Below, piece after piece: positions 7,844 through 13,375 of a stretch of 13,375 nt of DNA (positions within the stretch are counted from its first letter, which is position 1; each line of letters begins with the position of its first letter). This stretch comes from an uncultured Mycoplasmatota bacterium (GTDB taxonomy: Bacteria; Bacillota_I; Bacilli_A; RF39; UBA660): positions 1-13,375 of the forward strand of contig CAMMBO010000022.1 of NCBI GenBank assembly GCA_946494435.1. Reading direction: 5' to 3'. The notes under the pieces are model-generated. The model was not told where the DNA came from. It worked only from the letters and a program-made list of their open reading frames with translations, and did not search any database. A program made the translations under genes and the position numbers.

Positions 7844-9100
7844 ATGCTTACTGTTGCTTTCCAAAGCTTTCCTGATTTTTCTAGTAATGCTAGAGCATTA
7901 TTTCAATATATGTATAAAAAATATAAAAATAAAATGAAATTTATTTGGGTAGTAAATGATGATAAAATAGTAGAAAAAATACCATCTAAAAACGTAGAAA
8001 CAATAATTACTACTAGAGATAATTTAGATGAGAAGTTAAGTAATGTAGATGTTTTCTTTACAACACATGCTAATTTAACTGATTATAAAAAGCAGAATTC
8101 ACATACTCTTTACGTCGAATTGTGGCACGGTGTTAGTCCTAAAAACGTTGGCTTTTTGATTAATAATATGAATGAAAATGATTATAACTGGCTTAATAAA
8201 ATACGAAAAAAAATAGATTACTTTATTGTTCCTAGTGAATTTTGGGTACCAATTTTTGCGGCAAGATTTAATGTTTTACCAGAAAAAGTTTTATCTTTAG
8301 GATTTCCAATGCTTGATAATATAATTAATTCTAATGGCAAAGAGAACTTATCTAGGGTATTAGGGTGTGATGTTAGTCAATATGACAAAATAATTTATTA
8401 TATGCCAACAGCAAGACTAGGTTTTGGTAGAAATGAAGATGTTCATGTTAACTTTGATAATATTTTGAATTTAAAATCATATAAAGAAGAAGAATTAATT
8501 TCATATTTGCAAAAAAATAATTATTTATTATGTATAAAATATCATCCTAGTGAAGAGTTAAAATTTGAAACCAAAAGTAGTAAATATATAAAATATATTA
8601 ATCAGGATATGTTACAGAAATATAATTTTGATACTAATATGATATTAAATGCAGCTGATTTAATGATAAGTGATTATTCTTCTTTAGGCTTGCTTTTCTT
8701 AATGTTAGATAAACCTATATTGTACTTTTCTAGTGATGCAAGTGAATTTTCTGTTTCTAGGGGAATATTATTTAATGATTTTGATTTTTGGACTAATAAT
8801 GATACTATTGATACAATAGCTGAATTTAAAGAAAAGGTTAGTAGAGAGTTGAATACATCTGATATTGAATCCGTAAGAAAAAGAAGAAAACTTTTCTTTG
8901 GTGATTTGAAAGATGGGGGATGTTCTAATATTGTTGATTACTTTTTTGATAAAGATGGCAATTTGAATTCTAATATTAAATATACATATGATGAAAATTA
9001 TGTTTTGAAACAAGAAAATCTAAAATTAAAAGAAGAGTTAGGTAATATATATAATTCTAAAGGCTATAAATTTTTAGAAAAGATTAGGAAGTTGAAGTGA
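7844..9100 (+). CDS. CDP-glycerol:poly(glycerophosphate) glycerophosphotransferase (TagB/TagF family)
   Basis: A 418-residue protein of the Glyphos_transf family, which moves glycerol phosphate from CDP-glycerol onto a lipid-linked acceptor at the inner face of the membrane during wall-teichoic-acid synthesis. Visible motifs are ELWHGVSPKNVG (His95), YYMPTAR, KYHPSEE (His234) and ISDYSS (Asp277-Ser280) followed by DKPILYF; the two histidines and the DYSS loop are hallmarks of the family. Its size fits the TagB/TarF class rather than the long TagF polymerases (about 750 residues), but sequence alone does not separate primase from polymerase. The last 35 residues (about 384-418) are a charged, coiled-coil-like tail ending in SKGYKFLEKIRKLK, perhaps for membrane or partner contact. 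The gene has its own promoter, and its TGA overlaps the tagD start. In the window it precedes tagD, tagG and tagH, which supports the teichoic-acid assignment. Confidence 0.9.
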   Translation: MLTVAFQSFPDFSSNARALFQYMYKKYKNKMKFIWVVNDDKIVEKIPSKNVETIITTRDNLDEKLSNVDVFFTTHANLTDYKKQNSHTLYVELWHGVSPKNVGFLINNMNENDYNWLNKIRKKIDYFIVPSEFWVPIFAARFNVLPEKVLSLGFPMLDNIINSNGKENLSRVLGCDVSQYDKIIYYMPTARLGFGRNEDVHVNFDNILNLKSYKEEELISYLQKNNYLLCIKYHPSEELKFETKSSKYIKYINQDMLQKYNFDTNMILNAADLMISDYSSLGLLFLMLDKPILYFSSDASEFSVSRGILFNDFDFWTNNDTIDTIAEFKEKVSRELNTSDIESVRKRRKLFFGDLKDGGCSNIVDYFFDKDGNLNSNIKYTYDENYVLKQENLKLKEELGNIYNSKGYKFLEKIRKLK

Positions 9101-9525
9101 ATAATATGAAAAAATATAAAATTGGATATGTTCAAGGAAGTTTTGATATGTTTCATATAGGACATTTAAATATACTTAAAAATGCAAAAAGTATTTGTGA
9201 TTATTTGATAGTTGGTGTGAATAGTGATGAGTTTATGTATTCTTATAAACATAAGCATCCTGTTATTCCTGAAGAAGAACGCCTTGAAATAATTAAATCC
9301 ATAAAGTATGTTGATGAAGCACATATCGTTAATAATAGAGATAAATTGGAAGCTTTAGAGAAGTTTCACTTTAACGCTTTAATTATGGGTGATGATTATA
9401 AAGGAACTGAATTTTATAATAAAGTAGAAAAACAGTTAGAGAATAAAAATGTAGATATTGTTTATTTTCCTTATACTAAGACTACTTCATCTACTATAGT
9501 TAGAGAGAAACTTTATAAATATTAG
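9097..9525 (+). CDS. tagD: Glycerol-3-phosphate cytidylyltransferase (TagD-like)
   Basis: A 142-residue nucleotidyltransferase that would make CDP-glycerol from CTP and glycerol 3-phosphate in the cytoplasm, the donor for the upstream transferase. It shows GSFDMFHIGHLN with the HxGH signature (His20, His23), RLEIIKSIKYVDEAHIV and IMGDDYKG, all close to TagD. The C-terminal CTP-binding motif, RTEGISTT in characterised TagD, reads TKTTSST here (residues 127-133), a departure that leaves some doubt about the exact substrate. The GTG start at 9097 overlaps the preceding TGA (GTGA) and sits five bases after AGGAAG (9086-9091), suggesting translational coupling. ATG at 9106, three codons later, is an alternative giving a more typical MKKYKIGY start. 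No terminator separates it from the tagG promoter, so readthrough into tagGH is possible. Confidence 0.85.
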   Translation: MNNMKKYKIGYVQGSFDMFHIGHLNILKNAKSICDYLIVGVNSDEFMYSYKHKHPVIPEEERLEIIKSIKYVDEAHIVNNRDKLEALEKFHFNALIMGDDYKGTEFYNKVEKQLENKNVDIVYFPYTKTTSSTIVREKLYKY

Positions 9526-9529
9526 AAAG

Positions 9530-9558
9530 TTGACGTTAATATTATAAAATGCTATACT
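9530..9558 (+). promoter_or_regulatory. Strong promoter for tagGH
   Basis: TTGACG (9530-9535), a 17-bp spacer and TATACT (9553-9558), with TGC directly before the -10. This is the best promoter in the window, close to sigma-A consensus at both elements. The predicted start near 9565 leaves about 25 nt of leader before the ATG at 9590. Confidence 0.82.
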
Positions 9559-9577
9559 TTTAAAGTATTAGATGAAA

Positions 9578-9583
9578 GAGGAG
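9578..9583 (+). promoter_or_regulatory. Ribosome binding site that sets the tagG start at 9590
   Basis: GAGGAG lies six bases before ATG 9590. The in-frame ATG at 9572 lies upstream of this site, has no Shine-Dalgarno of its own, and would be only about 7 nt from the predicted transcript start. Confidence 0.8.
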
Positions 9584-9589
9584 TGCAAA

Positions 9590-10402
9590 ATGACTAAGTT
9601 AAAAAATATTTGGTATAATTTTAAAAAATATCAGTTTTTAATGCAACAATTAATAACTAGAGATTTTAAGGTAAAGTATAAAAGATCTGTTTTGGGTGTG
9701 GTTTGGAGTTTACTTTATCCAATTTTGATGATGACTGTAATGGCTATGGTTTTTTCACAAATGTTTAGATTTAATGTTGAGGGTGTTAACTATCTTGTCT
9801 ATTTAATGACTGGTATTATTATGTGGCAATATTTTAGTGAAGCGACTAATAATGCCATGACATCTGTTGTTAGTAACTTTGCTTTAATTAGTAAAGTATA
9901 TATTCCTAAGTATATATTTCCAGTTGCTAAATGTATATTTGTTGGAATAAACTTTGTTTTAACATTAATACCTTGGTTTCTTTTAATAATAATAACACAG
10001 TTCGGTCTTGGTACTTATCCGGCTTCTATTAATTGGTATTATTTGTTAATTCCTTATATATTTTTCTGCTTCTTTCTATTTACTGTGGGAGTAGGTATGT
10101 TACTTTCATGTGTATCAGTATTCTTAAGAGATATGTTTTATATATATGGTATTATTTTGACGATATGGAATTATTTTACACCAGTATTTTATAGTATAGA
10201 GATATTGCCAGCATCTTTACAAGCATTATTTAAATTTAATCCACTATATCAATTTATTACAGCGGTTAGAAGTATAGTTTTATATGGAGCAAGACCTTCT
10301 ATAACTACTCTTATATTATTAGCATTAATTGGTGGTGGTACATTGCTTGTAGGTGCGATTGTCTTTAAAAAGAAACAGGACAAATTTATTTATTATATTT
10401 AG
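9590..10402 (+). CDS. tagG: Teichoic-acid/polysaccharide ABC exporter permease (TagG)
   Basis: A 270-residue ABC-2 type membrane protein that pairs with the TagH ATPase to move a lipid-linked wall polymer across the cytoplasmic membrane. The N-terminal amphipathic stretch LITRDFKVKYKRSVLG is typical of the family. Six hydrophobic spans are visible at about 35-58, 67-86, 112-137, 148-178, 184-204 and 238-259, and the C-terminus KKKQDKFIYYI is typical of clostridial and bacillar TagG. Length equals the family norm (about 270-275). The start is placed at 9590 because of its ribosome binding site rather than at ATG 9572. The stop codon overlaps the AGGAGG of tagH, so the two are co-translated. 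The exported polymer is inferred from the neighbouring glycerol-phosphate genes; O-antigen-like glycans use close relatives of this transporter. Confidence 0.92.
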   Translation: MTKLKNIWYNFKKYQFLMQQLITRDFKVKYKRSVLGVVWSLLYPILMMTVMAMVFSQMFRFNVEGVNYLVYLMTGIIMWQYFSEATNNAMTSVVSNFALISKVYIPKYIFPVAKCIFVGINFVLTLIPWFLLIIITQFGLGTYPASINWYYLLIPYIFFCFFLFTVGVGMLLSCVSVFLRDMFYIYGIILTIWNYFTPVFYSIEILPASLQALFKFNPLYQFITAVRSIVLYGARPSITTLILLALIGGGTLLVGAIVFKKKQDKFIYYI

Positions 10403-10411
10403 GAGGTTACT

Positions 10412-11185
10412 ATGATTAGAATCGAGCATGTTTCAATGAAATTTAACTTAGGTATTGAAAAAGAATATTCTATTAAAGAGGCCTTTATATCATTTTTTGA
10501 TAGAAAAAGAAGAAAACCTAAAAGCGAGTTTTGGGCATTAAAAGATGTTTCTTTTACTGTAAATAAAGGTGAAGTTATAGGATTAATTGGTAGTAATGGT
10601 GCTGGTAAAAGTACTTTATTAAAAGTAGTTAGTGGTGTTATGAAACCTACTAAAGGTAAAGTAACTGTTAATGGTGTTATATCTCCTATGATTGAGTTAG
10701 GAGCAGGATTTGATGCTGAACTTACTGCTAGAGAAAATATTTATCTTAATGGTTCTATTTTAGGATATTCTAAAGAATTTTTAGATGAAAAATTTGATGA
10801 GATTGTTGAATTTTCAGAATTAAAAGATTTTTTAGATGCTCCTGTTAGAAACTTTTCTTCAGGAATGGTTGCAAAGCTTGCTTTTTCTATTGCTACTATT
10901 GTTAATCCAGAGATTTTAATTGTTGATGAAATATTGTCAGTTGGCGATATAAAGTTTCAAGAGAAAAGTAAGAATAAAATGATGGAAATGATTAAAGGTG
11001 GTACTACTGTTCTTTACGTTTCTCATGATTTAGATTCTATTCTAAAACTATGTAATAGAGTAGTTTGGCTAGAACATGGGCAAGTTGTTAAAGTTGGTGA
11101 AACAAAAGAGATTTGTGAGGAATATTATAAAAAGCAACTTGGTAGAGATTTAAAGACTAAAGAAAAAAAAGAATTTAAAGATTAG
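10412..11185 (+). CDS. tagH: Teichoic-acid/polysaccharide ABC exporter ATPase (TagH)
   Basis: A 257-residue ATPase that powers export by the TagG permease. Walker A is GSNGAGKST (60-68). The signature loop is [12 protein letters not shown] (Ser149-Met152), the SSGM variant usual in polysaccharide exporters in place of LSGG. Walker B is ILIVDE (Asp172, Glu173) and the H-loop is YVSHD (His205). The stretch [22 protein letters not shown] is diagnostic for the TagH/Wzt group. The length matches short TarH-type ATPases; it lacks the long C-terminal extension of Bacillus subtilis TagH and any carbohydrate-binding Wzt-C domain. The start follows AGGAGG (10401-10406), which overlaps the tagG stop, by five bases. 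A terminator follows directly, and an insertion sequence sits just beyond it. Confidence 0.94.
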   Translation: MIRIEHVSMKFNLGIEKEYSIKEAFISFFDRKRRKPKSEFWALKDVSFTVNKGEVIGLIGSNGAGKSTLLKVVSGVMKPTKGKVTVNGVISPMIELGAGFDAELTARENIYLNGSILGYSKEFLDEKFDEIVEFSELKDFLDAPVRNFSSGMVAKLAFSIATIVNPEILIVDEILSVGDIKFQEKSKNKMMEMIKGGTTVLYVSHDLDSILKLCNRVVWLEHGQVVKVGETKEICEEYYKKQLGRDLKTKEKKEFKD

Positions 11186-11208
11186 AACTCTAACTTTTAG
11201 AGTTTTTT
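11186..11208 (+). terminator. Intrinsic terminator after tagH
   Basis: A 7-bp stem (AACTCTA 11186-11192 with TAGAGTT 11198-11204), a 5-nt loop and a run of six Ts (11203-11208). The last two Ts are also the first bases of the target duplication of the insertion sequence, so the element landed at the very end of the terminator without breaking it. Confidence 0.85.
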
Positions 11209-11215
11209 CTTATGG
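11207..11215 (+). repeat. Left target-site duplication of the insertion sequence
   Basis: TTCTTATGG here is repeated exactly at 12692-12700, directly outside the inverted repeats. Nine bases is the duplication length I recall for ISLre2-type and ISKra4-type elements. Both copies intact argues for a single, fairly recent insertion with no later rearrangement. Confidence 0.9.
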
Positions 11216-11241
11216 GGGTGTAAAAAATTTTTGTAGGTAAA
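11216..11241 (+). repeat. Left terminal inverted repeat (26 bp)
   Basis: It is the perfect reverse complement of 12666-12691. It begins GGGTGT, followed by six As, five Ts and GTAGGTAAA. Confidence 0.93.
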
Positions 11242-11243
11242 AT

Positions 11244-11271
11244 TATAATATGTTATCCTAATTATAGGAGG
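11244..11271 (+). promoter_or_regulatory. Transposase -10 element and ribosome binding site
   Basis: TATAAT (11244-11249) lies just inside the left inverted repeat; its -35 would fall within the repeat and has no clear match. AGGAGG (11266-11271) lies nine bases before ATG 11281. Unlike the host promoters here, this one lacks TG before the -10. Confidence 0.5.
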
Positions 11272-11280
11272 ATAAGAGAT

Positions 11281-11511
11281 ATGAAAAAAGAAGAGGATAA
11301 GCATATTAACGAATTTACAAATGAATTTGATAAATTAGTTGAAAAAGGAAAAATGAATATTAATTCTCTTGAACAATTGATGGTTGATAATGTTGAAAAT
11401 TATAAAAAAGATTTACATAAACACGTAGAGGAAATATTATCTACTCATATTAATGAAAAAGAATTAATAATTAAAAAAAACGAGAATGGAAAGAAAAAGG
11501 ATATCAATTAA
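11281..11511 (+). CDS. Transposase N-terminal frame (orfA)
   Basis: A 76-codon frame starting at ATG 11281 behind AGGAGG. It is lysine- and glutamate-rich and mostly helical (INEFTNEFDKLVEKGKMNI), with no recognisable catalytic motif. It is best read as the N-terminal part of the transposase that continues in the -1 frame. The two frames overlap only from 11475 to 11511, and the overlap begins exactly on an in-phase A_AAA_AAC heptamer. A -1 shift there joins 67 codons of this frame to 392 of the next, giving a 459-residue protein, close to the usual size for these families as I know it. Without shifting, the product is a short helical peptide that might act as a regulator, as orfA products do in other insertion sequences; that is inference only. 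Confidence 0.75.
   Translation: MKKEEDKHINEFTNEFDKLVEKGKMNINSLEQLMVDNVENYKKDLHKHVEEILSTHINEKELIIKKNENGKKKDIN
11475..11481 (+). other. Candidate programmed -1 frameshift site, A_AAA_AAC
   Basis: The heptamer sits at the end of an eight-A run (11473-11480) and is in the correct phase: orfA reads AAA (11476-11478) AAC (11479-11481), and the -1 frame reads AAA AAA then CGA. The -1 frame has a TAA at 11472-11474 directly before it, so the shift cannot occur earlier. The joined sequence continues as REWKEKGYQLKHLNRR. I see no Shine-Dalgarno within 15 nt upstream and no convincing downstream stem. The eight As could also cause transcriptional slippage. Confidence 0.7.
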
Positions 11512-12659
11512 AACATCTTAATAGAAGAAAAATAGAGTTTATATTACTTTCTGGAAAAGTTAAAATCCATAGAACTGTTTTACAAATTCAAGGAAATATA
11601 GATTTAAATATATACAATCTAAAGAGCAAATTAATTACCCCTTTAGATGAATATCTAGGAATAGATAAATTACCATTTAAAGTGTCATTAAAAATGATGA
11701 TAAAAATAGCATTCTGGGGACAAAATCAGTCATCATTTCAAAAAGCTAGTGAAATTATATATATGGTATATGGAGTTAAAATATCTTATGTTACTGTAAT
11801 GAAAATAACTAAATATGTAGGTAAATTAGTTTATGATTATAACTATAATAAGGCTATAGAAATTTGGAATAATCGCACTAATATAGATATGACTGTAACT
11901 AAAAAGAAAGGCACTTTATATATTCGAGCAGATGGTGCAAGTGTTAATACTAGAATAGAAGATGAAAATGGTTCTACATGGAGAGAAAATAAATTAGGTA
12001 TTTTCTTTTCTGATGATGATATGTATAAAAGAAAAGATGCATCTAATATTATTAATCATAAAGAATATGTTTCTTATATTGGTAATGTTGAAACTTTTAA
12101 AATATTAGTATTTGCCAAAGCAGTAGAACTAAAATATTGGGAGTATGAAAATATTGTGTTTATATCAGATGGTGCCACTTGGATTAGAAATATGATAGAT
12201 GAACTATTTCCTGAAGCTATTCAAATATTAGATAAGTTTCACTTAATAGAAAATATAAACGATTATGGTAAGTTTATATTTAATGATGATACTAAAAAGG
12301 TAGAGAAATTTAGAGATAAAATAATCGTTTATTGTTATTCTAGAGAATATGATCTGATAGTAAAAGAACTAAAGAAATATAAAAATATAACAATACATAA
12401 AACTGTTTGTAATTTACCAGTTTATTTAGAAAACAACAAAAATAAAATAGATTATTCTACTTATGAACACAATGGCTGGTTTGTAGGTGGTGGTGCAATA
12501 GAAAGTTCTAATAAAACCGTAGTACAACTTAGATTAAAACAAGCAGGAATGAGATGGAGTGTTGAAGGTGCTAATTATATGATCGCATTAAGATGTATGT
12601 ATGAAAGTGATCATTGGGGTGAAATAGAAAAAATAGTAGTTGATGAAATATATCATTAA
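11475..12659 (+). CDS. Transposase catalytic frame (orfB), DDE type, expressed by frameshift
   Basis: This frame is open from 11475 and holds the catalytic part of the transposase. No start codon with a ribosome binding site is seen; the GTG at 11682 lies inside conserved sequence (PLDEYLG...LPFKVS), so it is not a real start. In the joined protein the probable DDE residues are Asp218 (IRADGAS), Asp297 (FISDGATW) and Glu408 (GGGAIESSNK). ILDKFHL follows the second Asp and LRLKQAGMRWSVEGANYM follows the Glu, both typical of UPF0236/ISLre2 and ISKra4 transposases. The frame reaches an intact stop just before the right inverted repeat and has no internal stop, so the enzyme is probably functional if frameshifting is efficient. 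The alternative is a recent one-base loss in the poly-A run. Confidence 0.85.
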   Translation, partial: KKREWKEKGYQLKHLNRRKIEFILLSGKVKIHRTVLQIQGNIDLNIYNLKSKLITPLDEYLGIDKLPFKVSLKMMIKIAFWGQNQSSFQKASEIIYMVYGVKISYVTVMKITKYVGKLVYDYNYNKAIEIWNNRTNIDMTVTKKKGTLYIRADGASVNTRIEDENGSTWRENKLGIFFSDDDMYKRKDASNIINHKEYVSYIGNVETFKILVFAKAVELKYWEYENIVFISDGATWIRNMIDELFPEAIQILDKFHLIENINDYGKFIFNDDTKKVEKFRDKIIVYCYSREYDLIVKELKKYKNITIHKTVCNLPVYLENNKNKIDYSTYEHNGWFVGGGAIESSNKTVVQLRLKQAGMRWSVEGANYMIALRCMYESDHWGEIEKIVVDEIYH

Positions 12660-12665
12660 CTACTA

Positions 12666-12691
12666 TTTACCTACAAAAATTTTTTACACCC
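12666..12691 (+). repeat. Right terminal inverted repeat (26 bp)
   Basis: It is the perfect reverse complement of 11216-11241 and ends in ACACCC directly against the right target duplication. It begins six bases after the transposase stop codon. Confidence 0.93.
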
Positions 12692-12700
12692 TTCTTATGG
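12692..12700 (+). repeat. Right target-site duplication of the insertion sequence
   Basis: TTCTTATGG, identical to 11207-11215. The base after it (12701) resumes the original intergenic sequence. Confidence 0.9.
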
Positions 12701-12707
12701 TGTTTTA

Positions 12708-12736
12708 TTGTCGCTTTTCTTTTACCATGTTATAAT
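12708..12736 (+). promoter_or_regulatory. Promoter of the GT32-like glycosyltransferase gene
   Basis: TTGTCG (12708-12713, four of six consensus bases), a 17-bp spacer and TATAAT (12731-12736), with TGT directly before the -10. It begins only seven bases past the right target duplication, so the insertion left it whole. The predicted leader is about 37 nt, with AGAGG (12768-12772) before the ATG. Confidence 0.75.
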
Positions 12737-12779
12737 ATAAGTGTTGTATAAATTAATTAGAAAGTATAGAGGTATTTAT

Positions 12780-13375
12780 ATGAAAAAATATATTCATTAT
12801 TGTTGGTTTGGTGATAAGCCATTTCCTAAATTAGCAGAAAAATGTTTGAATAGTTGGAAAAAATATTTGCCTGATTTTGAGATTATGAAGTGGTCAGAAG
12901 AAAATGTTGATTTAAATGAATGTCCATTTATTAAAGAAGCTTATGAAAATAAAAAATGGGCTTTTGTAGCTGATTATGCTAGAGCGAAAGCTTTAAAAGA
13001 ATATGGTGGTATTTATTTTGATACTGATATGGAAGTAGTTAAAGATATTAGCGATTTGCTTAATAAAGGTAATACTTTTTTAGGAGTAGAAGATACTGGA
13101 TACGTAGCAGTTGGTGTATGGTATGAAAATAAGAAAAATGCTTTACTTCCTACTAAATTGTTAGATATCTATAGGTCAATTGAACATTTTAATGTCGATG
13201 AAATGTCAGAATATGCTATTCCTAAATTATTAAGTTCAATATTAGATCCGTTAGGTTTAAAAAAAGGAAGTAAAGAATTGCAAATTTTGGGTGATGGTAT
13301 TTATATTTATCCAAGAGAATATTTCTATCCTTATTCTTATGATAGAACTAATAATATTTTTACAGATAATACTTG
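12780..13375 (+). CDS. GT32-like glycosyltransferase (DXD sugar-binding type), 3' end missing
   Basis: The ATG at 12780 follows AGAGG by seven bases. The frame stays open for 198 codons and runs off the right edge. The protein begins KKYIHYCWFGDKPFPKLAEKCLNSWKKYLPDFEI in essence (read in parts) and then has FVADYARAKALKEYGG followed by IYFDTDMEV. This is the Gly_transf_sug / GT32 signature, with Asp81-Thr82-Asp83 as the DXD metal- and nucleotide-sugar-binding motif. Such enzymes add a sugar to capsular or wall polysaccharide on the cytoplasmic side. Next to a teichoic-acid export block it may glycosylate the wall polymer or belong to a neighbouring surface-glycan cluster; donor and acceptor cannot be told from the sequence. 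It has its own promoter. Confidence 0.9.
   Translation, partial: MKKYIHYCWFGDKPFPKLAEKCLNSWKKYLPDFEIMKWSEENVDLNECPFIKEAYENKKWAFVADYARAKALKEYGGIYFDTDMEVVKDISDLLNKGNTFLGVEDTGYVAVGVWYENKKNALLPTKLLDIYRSIEHFNVDEMSEYAIPKLLSSILDPLGLKKGSKELQILGDGIYIYPREYFYPYSYDRTNNIFTDNT

Larger units (their letters stand above)
11216..12691 (+). mobile_element. Complete insertion sequence, 1476 bp, ISLre2/ISKra4-like, with frameshifted transposase
   Basis: The element is bounded by perfect 26-bp inverted repeats, each starting GGGTGTAAAA at the outer end, and flanked by the 9-bp direct repeat TTCTTATGG. It carries one transposase split into two overlapping frames (11281-11511 and 11475-12659). The DDE-type core resembles UPF0236/ISLre2 and ISKra4 transposases; I cannot decide between the families by eye. 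It lies between the tagH terminator and the promoter of the next gene, so it probably disrupts nothing. Removing the element plus one duplication copy restores a continuous intergenic region. Confidence 0.92.

Noticed and set aside
8768..9013. Minus-strand open frame of 81 codons
   Set aside because: Shadow of the glycerophosphotransferase gene; low-complexity Ile/Phe-rich translation expected of AT-rich antisense.
9098..9100. TGA read as tryptophan (mycoplasma-type code)
   Set aside because: Trp is encoded by TGG throughout, and TGA here ends a complete family-length protein, overlapping the next start as in normal operons.
9572..9574. ATG as the tagG start
   Set aside because: It lies upstream of the GAGGAG at 9578-9583 and only about 7 nt from the predicted transcript start; ATG 9590 has the proper spacing and gives the usual family length.
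11493..11499. Second possible slip site GAAAAAG in the frame overlap of the transposase
   Set aside because: It is in phase, but the first base is G, so tandem re-pairing is poor. The A_AAA_AAC at 11475 is canonical and coincides with the start of the open -1 frame.
11682..11684. GTG as the start of a 325-residue transposase
   Set aside because: No ribosome binding site precedes it, and conserved-looking coding sequence continues upstream in the same frame to 11475.

Overview
The window is strongly AT-rich. It has AGGAGG-type ribosome binding sites, intrinsic terminators, and genes for wall-bound hydrolases and teichoic-acid synthesis. This points to a low-GC Gram-positive (Bacillota), plausibly an uncultured anaerobe of the Bacilli/Clostridia type; I cannot fix the genus. 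TGA works as a stop (the glycerophosphotransferase gene ends with it) and Trp is TGG, so the standard bacterial code applies.

Layout. (1) 2-7784 holds three consecutive genes for large secreted proteins built on aromatic YYF/FFG cell-wall-binding repeats. They are the 3' part of a GH25 muramidase; a 1316-residue protein with BspA-type leucine-rich repeats, a CAP domain, three Big2-like domains and repeats; and an 830-residue repeat protein ending in a C39-like cysteine peptidase. The last two form an operon, and their repeats are arranged as near-identical 378-bp (126-residue) units. (2) 7844-11185 holds a wall-teichoic-acid-type block: a CDP-glycerol glycerophosphotransferase overlapping a tagD-like cytidylyltransferase, then tagG and tagH (ABC export) from their own strong promoter. 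(3) 11207-12700 is a complete insertion sequence with perfect 26-bp ends and a 9-bp target duplication. Its transposase is split over two frames that meet at a canonical A_AAA_AAC slippery heptamer. (4) 12780 to the right edge is the 5' part of a GT32-like sugar transferase with its own promoter.

Working together: the second block probably makes and exports a glycerol-phosphate wall polymer, and the first block encodes secreted proteins that probably dock on the wall non-covalently. No sortase motif is seen in their visible ends. The GT32-like enzyme may decorate the same envelope.

The most notable points are the transposase frameshift cassette, the repeat units apparently homogenised within and between neighbouring genes (including a clean 126-bp deletion), a repeat module poor in Trp and so unlike classical choline-binding modules, and four host promoters that all carry a TGn extended -10. 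No stretch over 300 bases lacks a gene. I saw no tRNA, rRNA, CRISPR array or riboswitch.
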